64,000 bases of DNA. Origin: a virus. Of this stretch, positions 38,251 through 46,959 are shown one piece after another. The DNA lies in the IMG/VR virus record IMGVR_UViG_3300043411_000952, positions 1 through 64,000 of that record; one strand, given 5' to 3'. The notes beneath the pieces were generated by a model, which saw only the letters and a list, made by a program, of their open reading frames with translations, had not been told where the DNA came from and did no database searches. The position numbers were made by a program, and so were the translations under genes. Position 1 is the stretch's first letter. The number at the start of each line of letters is the position of its first letter.

Positions 38251-40835
38251 CTCCTACGAGAGAGTCCAAGATTAACATGGACGTTCTGAAACGAGGGTAT
38301 TCTCAATTACCTAATGCCTTAAGTGTAATGGGGTTTTCTCAGTTACGCCCAGGGCAAGAGCCGGTAATCGTAAATATTATGGCGCAGAGAGATACTCTAT
38401 GTATTCTCCCGACGTCAACAGGAAAGACTGCCTGCTTTGTAATTCCGACTTTATGTCTTGGTTGGCGGTCTATTATATTTTCGCCTCTGGTCGCGCTTAT
38501 GCGGGATCAAGTCCAAAGCTTAACAGCTAAAGGGATTAAGGCGCAAGCTATATCCTCCATGCAGACAGAAGCGGAGAACCAAGCAGCCATGAAACGCTGG
38601 GCGGAAGGAGAGCTTCAATTTATTTATGTAGCGCCTGAAAGGCTGCACAATGAAACCTTTAAAGAAGCCATGACTCGCGTACCTCCGGACGCGGTGATAA
38701 TGGACGAGTGTTTTACGCCTGATGTAGAAATTTTAACTGAAAATGGTTTTGTTCGTTTCGATTCTTTGGAAGAAGGAGTAGAAGTAGCACAATTTAGCAC
38801 GGTTAACAATAGTATAAGTTTTGCAAAGCCTGTTGAATATATTTGCAGAGAGCATTCAGGTCGTATGATTCGTTTACATTCAGATCGCCTTTGCGATTTG
38901 GATATGACTCCAAATCATGAGCTTGTAGCTAGATACGTAGGCGGATTTAAGAAAGAATCTGTAGATAATATAAGTCTAAATTCTTATAAAAGTTTACCAG
39001 CTTCTGGTATTTCGTCTTTTGAGGGTCTAGATGATCTGACACCTGAAGAGCGATTAATGATCGCTTTTCAGGCTGATGGTAGTTTTCATGCAGAGAAAAA
39101 GTCAGGTTTGCATACTTTATCTTTTTCTTTTAAGAAGAAACGTAAAATCGATAGATTCTTGCAATTAATGCAAGATGGTGCATTTAAATGGTCAGAAGTA
39201 AAAACTAAAAATAACTATAGAAGATTCTTAGTTTTTGATATTGCTAATGCTTCTAAATATCTTAAAGATAATTTTTCCGTAAACAAATTTAGTTATAAAA
39301 AGGCTGTAAGGTTTATAGAAGAAGTAGTTGCGTGGGATGGCTCTAAATTGACATATAATACGCATTATTATTCTTCTAAGGTTAAAGATAATACTGATTT
39401 TGTACAAAGTATTTGTATATTAGCTAATTATAAGTCTAATAATATTGTACAGGAAGATAAAAGGAAAAAGACTTTTTCCACCATGTACAGATTATTTATA
39501 TCTATGTATGTATCTGATATTGGCGCGCAACAATTGAATAAAACTGAATTTAATTATACTGGTAAAGTATATTGTGTGCGCGTACCCACTGGCAATATTA
39601 TTGTGCGGCGTAAAGGCAAGCCTTTGGTTGTAGGTAATTGCCACTGCCTTTCTCAGTGGTCTGATAATTTTAGATCTAGTTATTGCCTTGTGGGTGATTT
39701 CATCCGAGAAAAGAACCCCAAGGTTGTAGCCGCATTTACAGCCACCTGCCCGGATGAAGTCGAGGCTGATATTCGGCGCGTTCTACATTTGGAGAATGCG
39801 CAGAAACTCGCGTACTACGCGCGCAGATCTAACCTTCACCTGAAGAGTGAGAATATGCTGAGCGAGACACAAATTGCGGATTTTGTATCTGGTGTGGACG
39901 GGCCTGTTATTGTTTACTGCGCTACTATAAATAAAGTAGAGCATACAGCTAAGCAATTAATGTCTGCACTACGGGAAGATGTAATTATTTTCCATGGAGA
40001 GCTGGCACCTACGGATAAACGCGTTAATCAAGACATGTTCATGAATGATAAGATTCGTGTTATGGTTGCGACTAATGCTTTTGGTATGGGAGTGGACAAG
40101 GGTAATATACGTGGTGTAGTCCACAGGGATATTCCCGGGTCACTAGAAGCGTTAGCACAAGAAGTTGGACGCGCAGGGCGTGATGAGAAGGATTCTGTTT
40201 GTAAGACTTTCTATTCTCCAGATAGTTACAATACACAGAAATTCTTTATAGAGTGCAGTTATCCTTCCAGGTCTGAGATTAATTCTGTTCTGCGCGTACT
40301 TAACCTCGCGGCTGATAGTAATGGTATATCACAACTCACCATTAGCGATATCGCGAAGAAGACTAATTTATTTAGTCGTAAAGTACCTGCCATTCTAGAA
40401 GTTCTTAAGTCTAATAAAATTGTAGAACGAGAAAAGAACGGCGAGAAAATCGCTAAGATCAGACTAGACGAGAATACACCGGAAGATGACTCTAGATTTG
40501 ATTTATGGTGGAATACTATTCTAGAGTATGGTATGGAAGAAGATGGATTTTTCCATATTGATTTGAATTGGTTCTCAGACCACATAGGGTTAGGTTATCA
40601 AACTGTAACTAACCATTTTAAGAAATGGGACGAGCAATCTGTAATTAGATTTGTTCCTCCGTATCGCGGCTCGGCTACAAAGATTATAGGGTCTATAGAT
40701 CAAATTGACTTTGATCGGCTTTCTATTAAAGCAGCAAGAGCACACGAAAAGCTTGACCAGGTGTTGGGATATATTAAAACACCTGATAATGACAAGCACA
40801 GTTATTTAGAAACATACTTTCAAGTTATTAATTAA
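38235..40835 (+). CDS. recQ: RecQ-like DNA helicase with intein
   Basis: 866 residues, 556 after splicing. Motifs: LRPGQEPVI (motif 0), Walker A LPTSTGKTA at about 58-66, SPLVALMRDQV (Ia), DE/CHCLSQW with the intein at the slash (motif II and the RecQ aromatic loop), AAFTATCP (III), VATNAFGMGVDKGNIRGVVH (V) and QEVGRAGRDE (VI). A winged-helix-like C-terminal part follows. DECH replaces the usual DEAH. Likely works with the RecA-like and SbcCD proteins in recombination-dependent replication. Confidence 0.92.
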   Translation: MSEVVTPTRESKINMDVLKRGYSQLPNALSVMGFSQLRPGQEPVIVNIMAQRDTLCILPTSTGKTACFVIPTLCLGWRSIIFSPLVALMRDQVQSLTAKGIKAQAISSMQTEAENQAAMKRWAEGELQFIYVAPERLHNETFKEAMTRVPPDAVIMDECFTPDVEILTENGFVRFDSLEEGVEVAQFSTVNNSISFAKPVEYICREHSGRMIRLHSDRLCDLDMTPNHELVARYVGGFKKESVDNISLNSYKSLPASGISSFEGLDDLTPEERLMIAFQADGSFHAEKKSGLHTLSFSFKKKRKIDRFLQLMQDGAFKWSEVKTKNNYRRFLVFDIANASKYLKDNFSVNKFSYKKAVRFIEEVVAWDGSKLTYNTHYYSSKVKDNTDFVQSICILANYKSNNIVQEDKRKKTFSTMYRLFISMYVSDIGAQQLNKTEFNYTGKVYCVRVPTGNIIVRRKGKPLVVGNCHCLSQWSDNFRSSYCLVGDFIREKNPKVVAAFTATCPDEVEADIRRVLHLENAQKLAYYARRSNLHLKSENMLSETQIADFVSGVDGPVIVYCATINKVEHTAKQLMSALREDVIIFHGELAPTDKRVNQDMFMNDKIRVMVATNAFGMGVDKGNIRGVVHRDIPGSLEALAQEVGRAGRDEKDSVCKTFYSPDSYNTQKFFIECSYPSRSEINSVLRVLNLAADSNGISQLTISDIAKKTNLFSRKVPAILEVLKSNKIVEREKNGEKIAKIRLDENTPEDDSRFDLWWNTILEYGMEEDGFFHIDLNWFSDHIGLGYQTVTNHFKKWDEQSVIRFVPPYRGSATKIIGSIDQIDFDRLSIKAARAHEKLDQVLGYIKTPDNDKHSYLETYFQVIN
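38709..39638 (+). mobile_element. RecQ intein with LAGLIDADG endonuclease
   Basis: 310 residues from Cys (CFTPDVEILTENGFVRFD) to LVVGN, followed by extein Cys. Block B is MTPNHELVARYV. The endonuclease has LMIAFQADGSFH; the second motif is weak, so it may be decaying. It separates the two acidic residues of the Walker B motif from the Cys-His that follow, so the helicase cannot be active before splicing. AT-rich compared with the flanks. Confidence 0.9.
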
Positions 40836-40837
40836 AT

Positions 40838-41248
40838 ATGAATCAGGAACTACCTGCAGTAGCACAACAGGCATTTAGGTTATTGAGTAGCCTACCTCCT
40901 CCCACTGAAGTTATAACTTCTATCACGCATTCACCTTGTGTAGCGTGTGGCAGGCAAAAGCATCTGACCGATTTTAAAATTTATGATTCTGGTGTCGTCA
41001 CTAATGTGATGGAGCCGCTTTGTAAGCTTTGCATTGGTACATATAAAGAGTGCTCTAAGATAGTATGTTGTAAGTGCAGGATGGTTATGGGCTGGCTAGA
41101 TCCGCACCATGATAACGATGGTTTTACTTTTGAAAAAAATCATTCTTATCATATTCAAGCTTGCCCTAACTGTACTCCTGGTTTATTGAAAGCTGACTTG
41201 ATAGAAAAAATTATTTACCTTCAAAGAAAACAAAAAGGACTTATATGA
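40838..41248 (+). CDS. Zinc-binding protein
   Basis: 136 residues with three Cys-pair sites: PCVACGRQ, LCKLCIG and the CCKCRMVMG...CPNC pair, indicating at least one structural zinc ribbon. It starts two bases after the RecQ stop and overlaps the next gene by ATGAG. Nucleic-acid binding is inferred. Confidence 0.65.
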   Translation: MNQELPAVAQQAFRLLSSLPPPTEVITSITHSPCVACGRQKHLTDFKIYDSGVVTNVMEPLCKLCIGTYKECSKIVCCKCRMVMGWLDPHHDNDGFTFEKNHSYHIQACPNCTPGLLKADLIEKIIYLQRKQKGLI

Positions 41249-41832
41249 GCACACGCGTATCCAGTATACAATCTCCAGGCGCATTGATTAAACCAAAGCG
41301 CGAGAACATTAAGAAAACCGAAGCATTCAGCATGAAGCCGCCTCTTGTAGAGGCCGATCCTGAAGGCGGAGACAATCATAAATATTTATGTAAATTTGTT
41401 TCAAACAACTACCGTGAGGTAAAACAAGTTTGTACTTTTGATGTATGGAAAAGATGTGAAGGCCGACAGACTCCCGGTAGAGTACGGGACGGACTTGATT
41501 CTAGATTGCATAATGACTTTGTAATCATTCAGGACAAGGATGGTAAAGTCATCGACATTGATGTTATTCCTAAAACTTATTATGCCAGTAAGGCAGTACT
41601 TCCTGATCACTTACAAGGTAAGGAAGATATAGTTCTAAAGGTAAATTCCAAGACTGGCGGTGTTGAGGTTACTCAATGTCCTGCTGGTGTTAATAAGGCT
41701 AATATATTGAAATTAATTAACTCCATTGATGCTGTTGATTCTGTTTCTACTGGTGACTCCCTCCCAGGCGGGTTCGAGGTTTTGAACGTGTCTGGTAACC
41801 AGGTTTCTGTTGTTTCTACCGCCCGCAATTAA
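41245..41832 (+). CDS. Hypothetical protein ending the replication run
   Basis: 195 residues, ATG overlapping the previous stop. The central part (VCTFDVWKRCEGRQTPGRV, DFVIIQDKDGKVIDIDVIP) is beta-rich; the C-terminal segment is Val/Ser/Gly-rich. No family recognised. The next promoter lies 20 bases beyond its stop. Confidence 0.6.
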   Translation: MSTRVSSIQSPGALIKPKRENIKKTEAFSMKPPLVEADPEGGDNHKYLCKFVSNNYREVKQVCTFDVWKRCEGRQTPGRVRDGLDSRLHNDFVIIQDKDGKVIDIDVIPKTYYASKAVLPDHLQGKEDIVLKVNSKTGGVEVTQCPAGVNKANILKLINSIDAVDSVSTGDSLPGGFEVLNVSGNQVSVVSTARN

Positions 41833-41851
41833 TTTGTAATACGACGTCATG

Positions 41852-41872
41852 TTGTGTTATAAATAATTGTGG
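41852..41872 (+). promoter_or_regulatory. Recurrent AT-rich phage promoter motif, copy 4
   Basis: TTGTGTTATAAATAATTGTGG, a shorter-spaced variant of the motif containing TATAAATA, directly upstream of a small-gene cassette. Confidence 0.6.
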
Positions 41873-42099
41873 ACCGCTCACATATTATCACCACTTCCAC
41901 GGGTGCAGTTACTCTTGCAGTAGCTGCACCCGTCTTCATTTCTTTTATCGGCCTAGTTTCTACGCTATGGCCGATAATACCAATTTTAACCGTGGGCTCC
42001 ATCTGGTTCGCGGTTAACAACAAAGGCCATGACAACAACAACAACAACAAGGGCGGGCAATCCCCCGCAGAAAAACAAGGTAGAGGAGACCGTGCTTAG
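41869..42099 (+). CDS. Small two-helix membrane protein, start uncertain
   Basis: 76 residues. AVTLAVAAPVFISFIG and LWPIIPILTVGSIWFAV are two hydrophobic segments, followed by an Asn run and a charged tail. The GTG start falls at the edge of the promoter motif, so translation would be leaderless or begin later. The DNA also contains two strong hairpins (ACGGGTGCAG/CTGCACCCGT at 41898-41932 and TATCGGCC/GGCCGATA near 41947-41977), which could be RNA control elements. A real membrane protein is plausible, as in the 43116 cassette. Confidence 0.45.
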   Translation: MDRSHIITTSTGAVTLAVAAPVFISFIGLVSTLWPIIPILTVGSIWFAVNNKGHDNNNNNKGGQSPAEKQGRGDRA

Positions 42100-42946
42100 C
42101 CACGCTCCTTTGCAGAGGCAGGGGAAGGCACAGCAGGAATGCTGGGCTAACTTCGGTCTGTCGTTCCAAGCGCAGGGAGGTAAGGCCTTCCTGCAGCCAG
42201 GTCAGTTCTTGCCAGTGTGGAGTCGCACTGGTTCTCAGTGGCGTTGTAAAACGCCGTGCCGTCTGGATGTTGTGTCTGCCTTCGTCATAGAGGGTCGATA
42301 CATGATCCGTGGTGGAGATAGTAAGTTGTCGTCCCACCCTGAAATTCAGGACTGGGGAGATGACACGCCTCCCGTAAGGGGGCAGGCGTCGGAACTTCGC
42401 TTTCCGGGCGGCGTCAGGAGAGTTAATCCCAGTAATCTACCCATGCTTGCGTCAAACGCGGGCAACTACGAAGGCCGCGCCATAACGGCAAAAGCCTTCC
42501 ACGATGGGTTTAACTCCGCAACCCTGTATACGGGCTGCCCGATCGAGCTAGTTTGTCGCTTTGACCAAGTGCCAAACAACCTACCTCTTACTGCGCGCAC
42601 CATCATCGATGTTGTACGCGGCGATACGGCTTGTGGGTGGTCATTACCCATACCCATGGTGCTGTCCAACGAAGAGGAAGTAGTCCTAAAAGACTACCCT
42701 CAAAACTGGACAAAGGCGCTGGAGGTTATGCTGTCTTACTTTGGCGTTGCTGAGGTGGGTATCATGTACACAGCATCGGGCGAGGAATTGGTAGAGGACA
42801 TCAGCCACGACAGACCGAACGAGGTCTATCGTAATGCCCTCATCAAAGGAGACTTGGGGTTCAGCACGCTGGATCCTAGCCTGTATGAGCGGATGCTGCC
42901 GTTCTCTACGGGCAACTTCGACGCTTCACTCATCTCAGGAGTCTAG
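42029..42946 (+). CDS. Hypothetical protein of a promoter-terminator cassette
   Basis: 305 residues from ATG 42029; the first codons are six ACA repeats, which look like a CAA-type leader, so a GTG at 42092 with AGGAG just ahead is an alternative start. Mostly beta-like (LDVVSAFVIEGRYMI, PIELVCRFDQVPNN, MLSYFGVAEVGIMYTASGEE). GC-rich codons compared with the surrounding phage genes suggest separate origin. No family recognised. A terminator follows. Confidence 0.6.
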   Translation: MTTTTTTRAGNPPQKNKVEETVLSHAPLQRQGKAQQECWANFGLSFQAQGGKAFLQPGQFLPVWSRTGSQWRCKTPCRLDVVSAFVIEGRYMIRGGDSKLSSHPEIQDWGDDTPPVRGQASELRFPGGVRRVNPSNLPMLASNAGNYEGRAITAKAFHDGFNSATLYTGCPIELVCRFDQVPNNLPLTARTIIDVVRGDTACGWSLPIPMVLSNEEEVVLKDYPQNWTKALEVMLSYFGVAEVGIMYTASGEELVEDISHDRPNEVYRNALIKGDLGFSTLDPSLYERMLPFSTGNFDASLISGV

Positions 42947-42956
42947 CGTTATTAAA

Positions 42957-42988
42957 GAGCTCGCGGATAACCACCGCGCCTCTTTTTT
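42957..42988 (+). terminator. Intrinsic terminator
   Basis: GAG(C)TCGCGG pairs with CCGCG(C)CTC around a short loop, then TTTTTT and ACCTAT. The TTTTTTACCTAT tail recurs after the terminators at 43342 and 60666. Confidence 0.75.
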
Positions 42989-43021
42989 ACCTATTAGCCC
43001 TGCAGGCGATAGCTATACTTA

Positions 43022-43042
43022 TTGTGCTATATATAATTGTAA
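43022..43042 (+). promoter_or_regulatory. Recurrent AT-rich phage promoter motif, copy 5
   Basis: TTGTGCTATATATAATTGTAA, matching the variant at 60093, between a terminator and a small gene. Confidence 0.7.
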
Positions 43043-43079
43043 CCCCCTATTTACATACAATGTGATTCGGGGATTTTCA

Positions 43080-43106
43080 CAACAACAACAACAACAACAA
43101 CAACAC
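43080..43106 (+). repeat. (CAA)8 leader repeat
   Basis: Eight CAA trinucleotides just ahead of the start of the small membrane protein, with no Shine-Dalgarno. Such unstructured CAA leaders resemble translational enhancers. Shorter CAA-rich leaders precede the genes at 9870, 12357 and 60431. Confidence 0.85.
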
Positions 43107-43115
43107 ATTAGTATT

Positions 43116-43328
43116 ATGAAATTCGTAGTAACATTTGTAGTATTGGTCGGCGTCGTCTACGCCATCGCGTACAGGAATGCTCTGGCCGTGGGCATAACCC
43201 ACGAACAAGCCGTGGCCTTCTGGAAGCTTCAGGTCATGTGGGTCATGGGCATCGCCGCCACTTTTATTGTAGGCGCGACAGTCTACGCCAAAATAAAAAG
43301 CAGATCCAGCAGATCAAAGGCAAAGTAA
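43116..43328 (+). CDS. Small two-helix membrane protein
   Basis: 70 residues: VVTFVVLVGVVYAIAY and VMWVMGIAATFIVGATVYA are two membrane helices, and the C terminus is Lys/Ser/Arg-rich. Preceded by promoter and CAA leader, followed by a terminator. It could be a holin-like, superinfection-exclusion or signalling membrane protein. Size and topology (short N terminus, basic tail) fit several of these and do not decide. Confidence 0.72.
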   Translation: MKFVVTFVVLVGVVYAIAYRNALAVGITHEQAVAFWKLQVMWVMGIAATFIVGATVYAKIKSRSSRSKAK

Positions 43329-43341
43329 AAGCCTCTACGAG

Positions 43342-43363
43342 GAGACCTTCGGGTCTCTTTTTT
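43342..43363 (+). terminator. Intrinsic terminator
   Basis: GAGACC/GGTCTC with TTCG loop, then six T and ACCTATC. Confidence 0.9.
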
Positions 43364-43415
43364 ACCTATCAGTTTTTGCTTTTTTTTAGATATCAAGTAA
43401 ATTATCTTTCACTAT

Positions 43416-45104
43416 ATGCAGCAAAATATTGAGCCAGAAGAAGAGTTACCAAAAGGAGTTATCCTGCGCGACTTTGACGACTTCACCACACTACGCAATC
43501 AAATTTTTGATGGCGTAAAGAATTCCATGATTAAATCATTTCCTGTTAATTATGGAAGTGTCAGAATGGAATTACACGATGTGGACTATGATGATAGAGA
43601 TGACGTGCCTGTGTCCGAGCAAAAGAAAAACTTACTTGAGAACAAATACATAACTAAAAAATTGAGAGGCACATTAAAGTTATTTGATAATACTAATGAT
43701 CAGATGTTAGAAGAGAAGCGTATTTCATTAATGAAGGTACCGTACCTTACTAATAGAGGTACATTTATTCACGGAGGTAATGAGTACGCATCGATCATGC
43801 AGTCTCGCCTTCTTCCCGGTGTGTATACGCGCAGGCAGGAGAATGGAGAGCTTGAGACGCAGTTCAATGTTAAGCCAGGCACCGGTATAGGTTTTCGTGT
43901 TGGATTTGAACCTGAGACTACTCAGTATAGAGTAAAGATTTCTCAAGCTAATCTGCACTTATACAGTCTATTAAAAGATCTCGGTACAGATGACAAAGAG
44001 TTAGAGAAAGCTTGGGGGCCTGAAATTTTACGTGCGAATCAAATGAAATACGACACACGCGTATTTGATAAAGCTTATGATCGCCTTGTTTCTGCGCGTC
44101 AAAAGAAGGTAGATAAGACGCGCGAAGAAAAAGTTAATTCTTTAAAGAATGCTTTTGAAGCTGCGCAGATTCATGCCCGCGTAGCGCAAAAGAATCTACC
44201 TAATATGTTTGATCCTAAGGTGGCAGCAGAATGGGAAGCTAGATGGTATGGTAAACAAGCGGCGGAAAAAGTTGTTGATGAAATACCTTTTGCGCCTGAC
44301 TTAGAACCTGAACAGGTTTATGAGAATTATTTTGATGAGGATACTGGTGTTAAATCAGCGGCAGACATGCACGCATTAATGCAGGCGAGAAGACATAGCT
44401 CGCAGGCTAAAGAAGAATATAAAAAGAAGACGGCTATTATGGCAGCAGCTTTAGCTAGGTATCCAGATGAGTTCATTGTGGATCAGAACGGGCGTATGTC
44501 CGGTATTACTCATTTACCTACAGGCTTTAGAATTCATGTACCTAGAGAAGTAATTCCTCAAGGTGTTAGAAGAGTTTTCCAGGAGGATGAAGAAGATGAC
44601 GATCCTGAAGTAGGCAAGATAGCTACCGCATTAGCGGAGGCTGGGGCATCTGTGCCTGTTAAGGAGAAATTAAAGGATGCTTATATAATTAAAGGTAATC
44701 CTGAAGTCATGGGTAAAGACATAGGTAAGTATGATGAATTTTACAATGCTGTAGCCAATGTTTTACAGCAGAAAGGACTGTCTGTAGGTTTTGATGCTGG
44801 CTTACCGCACACGTTACCGCCCGGAGGTAAGTATTGGATTGGCCACAGTAGAGGTATAGGGCGTTTGCGGTTCGCGCCAGAAGGAGTTAAAACTTTAAGG
44901 CTAGATGACTTCGAACCAGAGGAGACGCGCCTGGCTAACGAGGCGGCAGCAGCCGCCATAATGAAAGAATTAGGCGTCAGTAGCTTTGCGGATGTACCGG
45001 TAGAAAAGCGTAGAGCCCCTGGTCCTGAACATTATACATTAAATGACGAAGCCATAGCGGCATTACAGGCCTTAGTAGACCAGGAGGATGAAGAAGATGA
45101 ATAA
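43416..45104 (+). CDS. Phage RNA polymerase beta subunit, N-terminal piece
   Basis: 562 residues. The segment KVPYLTNRGTFIHGGNEY then MQSRLLPGVYTRRQENG corresponds to the beta protrusion of multisubunit RNA polymerases (E. coli: PLMTDNGTFVINGTERV ... LHRSPGV), in the form used by jumbo phages with split beta subunits. The later part (HLPTGFRIHVPREVIP) is phage-specific, and the C terminus is acidic. The following beta region lies in a separate gene (46960-49785), two genes away. The assembled enzyme would read phage promoters, in the virion or in the cell. Confidence 0.85.
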   Translation: MQQNIEPEEELPKGVILRDFDDFTTLRNQIFDGVKNSMIKSFPVNYGSVRMELHDVDYDDRDDVPVSEQKKNLLENKYITKKLRGTLKLFDNTNDQMLEEKRISLMKVPYLTNRGTFIHGGNEYASIMQSRLLPGVYTRRQENGELETQFNVKPGTGIGFRVGFEPETTQYRVKISQANLHLYSLLKDLGTDDKELEKAWGPEILRANQMKYDTRVFDKAYDRLVSARQKKVDKTREEKVNSLKNAFEAAQIHARVAQKNLPNMFDPKVAAEWEARWYGKQAAEKVVDEIPFAPDLEPEQVYENYFDEDTGVKSAADMHALMQARRHSSQAKEEYKKKTAIMAAALARYPDEFIVDQNGRMSGITHLPTGFRIHVPREVIPQGVRRVFQEDEEDDDPEVGKIATALAEAGASVPVKEKLKDAYIIKGNPEVMGKDIGKYDEFYNAVANVLQQKGLSVGFDAGLPHTLPPGGKYWIGHSRGIGRLRFAPEGVKTLRLDDFEPEETRLANEAAAAAIMKELGVSSFADVPVEKRRAPGPEHYTLNDEAIAALQALVDQEDEEDE

Positions 45105-45828
45105 AAAAAAGTATTATCACGGCTCTCCAAATAAAGGTATAGAAGTTTTAAGAGAGGGATCCTACATTACTCCAGATATGTCCATTGCTAGGTTGATGGG
45201 GCTATACCATATGGACACCGGCAAAACCTGGGATGATTCAGATTTAGAAGAGGCGCACTTTTTAGGTACTGAACCAAAATGGAAGAAAGAACCAAAAGGT
45301 GAACCTGATATTTATGAATTGGAATTAGACGAGGAAGATATAGATACTTTGGATAATCCTTACGAGCACAAATTAAAAAAAGAAAAGCGTGTGACTAAAC
45401 ATAAAAAAGAAGCGTCCACAGCAGATTTCATACCAGACTATAAACCTGAAGATATCCAGGATTCATACAACGCCATATACGGGCACTACGGTCCCAGGCT
45501 AGCATCCATGGATAAATGGCCAGACGAGTGGATTAATAAAGATGTCGACAGTATGGGCTGGCTCCAATGGTACGAGCAGTACAAAGCTGGTCGTAGAACA
45601 GAAGATGACGACAGACAGATTAAAAGATGGAAATCATTTAAAGCCAGGCATGGTTCCCAATTTAAAAAGAATCCAACTCCTCGTCGGGCTTTCGCGTTAC
45701 GTAACTGGGCTATAGACCCTCTTAAGTTGATTGATGACGAGGAAGTACGTGGACAACTAGCTAAAGCTATGGAAACTTATAAGCAGACAGCCTGGGATAA
45801 GTACAATAGTAATAATTATATCACATGA
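45097..45828 (+). CDS. Possible ADP-ribosyltransferase-like N-terminal fused to a phage C-terminal domain
   Basis: Start set at ATG 45097, nine bases after GGAGG, a rare good Shine-Dalgarno here; an ATG three codons upstream touches that signal. Residues 4-60 (KKYYHGSPNKGIEVL, YITPDMSIARL, YELELDEEDI) recall the YHGS start of ART-fold proteins. The C-terminal 110 residues (MGWLQWYEQYKAGRRTEDDD, QIKRWKSFKARHG) form a domain found in other phage proteins. Together these suggest a virion-associated effector near the RNA polymerase genes, but the ART catalytic Glu is not clear. Overlaps both neighbours. Confidence 0.45.
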   Translation: MNKKKYYHGSPNKGIEVLREGSYITPDMSIARLMGLYHMDTGKTWDDSDLEEAHFLGTEPKWKKEPKGEPDIYELELDEEDIDTLDNPYEHKLKKEKRVTKHKKEASTADFIPDYKPEDIQDSYNAIYGHYGPRLASMDKWPDEWINKDVDSMGWLQWYEQYKAGRRTEDDDRQIKRWKSFKARHGSQFKKNPTPRRAFALRNWAIDPLKLIDDEEVRGQLAKAMETYKQTAWDKYNSNNYIT

Positions 45829-46958
45829 TCACGACAGCATTATCATTAATGGGAGGCCCTCCTGCTATATCTGATGCCGGGATTATGCCACCTTTATTAG
45901 GAGCTGCTGGTTTATTTACTATGGCTCCTGCGCTGACTGCCCAACCGTTACAACATTACGGACAAGGACAGGAGATTAAAAGTTTTGATGCTTTCAAGCG
46001 GCTGATGCGCCCTGGTGATATTTTAATATCTGGAGATAAAAAAATTCTTCCTATACCCACTGGAGTTAATTTGGTCACTGGTAATCCTAACGGTCAACAT
46101 GTTAGCGTTGTACATAACGCGCGAAAAAACTGGGATATAGACTCACACCCTTATTACGGATTTAATAGTACAAGCGGAAATATACATAAGGATCATAATC
46201 TGCAAATATTGAGATTTAATGATGCGGCGACTAAGAATAATGTTCTTAGGGGTATGCGTAGAATGGAGCGCTCGGTAAATATTTTTGAAGAGGAAGTTAA
46301 AAAAATGTTAATAAATAAAGGTTGGCCTAGCGCTGCGGCTACAATTCAGGCCCAGTCCGCAGCGTCCGCTTTATACGACACACCCGCAGGGATAAAGGCG
46401 GGGTTAAAGGATTTGTTCCTTCCTAATCTTTCGTCCGCTGCTTCTATTAAAAATTTAAATAATGAAAATTTCTCTGGGACTAGAAATTTCATGCAGAACG
46501 CAAAATCGTATGCTCATGCTATGGCTGATCTAATCGATACAGACCCGTCAGGTAATAAATTAAGCATAGCGGATTTTAGAAAGGTTTTACCTAAATATTC
46601 TGGCGGTGTTTGTTCCTCTATGCCCGCTATTTTAGGTAAGGCCGACATAACACCAGGCACGGCTGCCCGAGATATACTTACGTCTGATTATTTAAAATCG
46701 GATGCCTTGACACCTATAGCTAGATATATGGGGGGTAAGCCGGAAGGTTTTTTAAATAATGCGTATTTCGCTATGATGGCCAGAGCGCCTAAAACTCTCC
46801 GCGCTTTGCCTGGACTAGGTTTACTAGGAACTGGTTTAGGCTTAGCATTTGCCAACCGAAACCGTAGACTAGAAACCGATATCTTAAATAATAATAATCT
46901 CAAGAACACGGCTGCGCTTACCGCTCTTCTAGATAACATTAGGAATGCTAAATCTTAA
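45825..46958 (+). CDS. Permuted papain-like (YiiX/NlpC-P60-type) protein with hydrophobic ends
   Basis: 377 residues. LMRPGDILISGDKK at about 60-73 with HVSVVHN at 92-98 and GGVCSSM with Cys263 match the His-first, Cys-last order of circularly permuted NlpC/P60 cysteine hydrolases (GDIL ... HV ... C). Hydrophobic segments lie at residues 10-40 and 335-355. Peptide, lipid or amide cleavage in the infected cell envelope is possible. Overlaps both neighbours, so part of the virion/RNA polymerase transcript. Confidence 0.5.
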   Translation: MITTALSLMGGPPAISDAGIMPPLLGAAGLFTMAPALTAQPLQHYGQGQEIKSFDAFKRLMRPGDILISGDKKILPIPTGVNLVTGNPNGQHVSVVHNARKNWDIDSHPYYGFNSTSGNIHKDHNLQILRFNDAATKNNVLRGMRRMERSVNIFEEEVKKMLINKGWPSAAATIQAQSAASALYDTPAGIKAGLKDLFLPNLSSAASIKNLNNENFSGTRNFMQNAKSYAHAMADLIDTDPSGNKLSIADFRKVLPKYSGGVCSSMPAILGKADITPGTAARDILTSDYLKSDALTPIARYMGGKPEGFLNNAYFAMMARAPKTLRALPGLGLLGTGLGLAFANRNRRLETDILNNNNLKNTAALTALLDNIRNAKS

Positions 46959-46959
46959 C

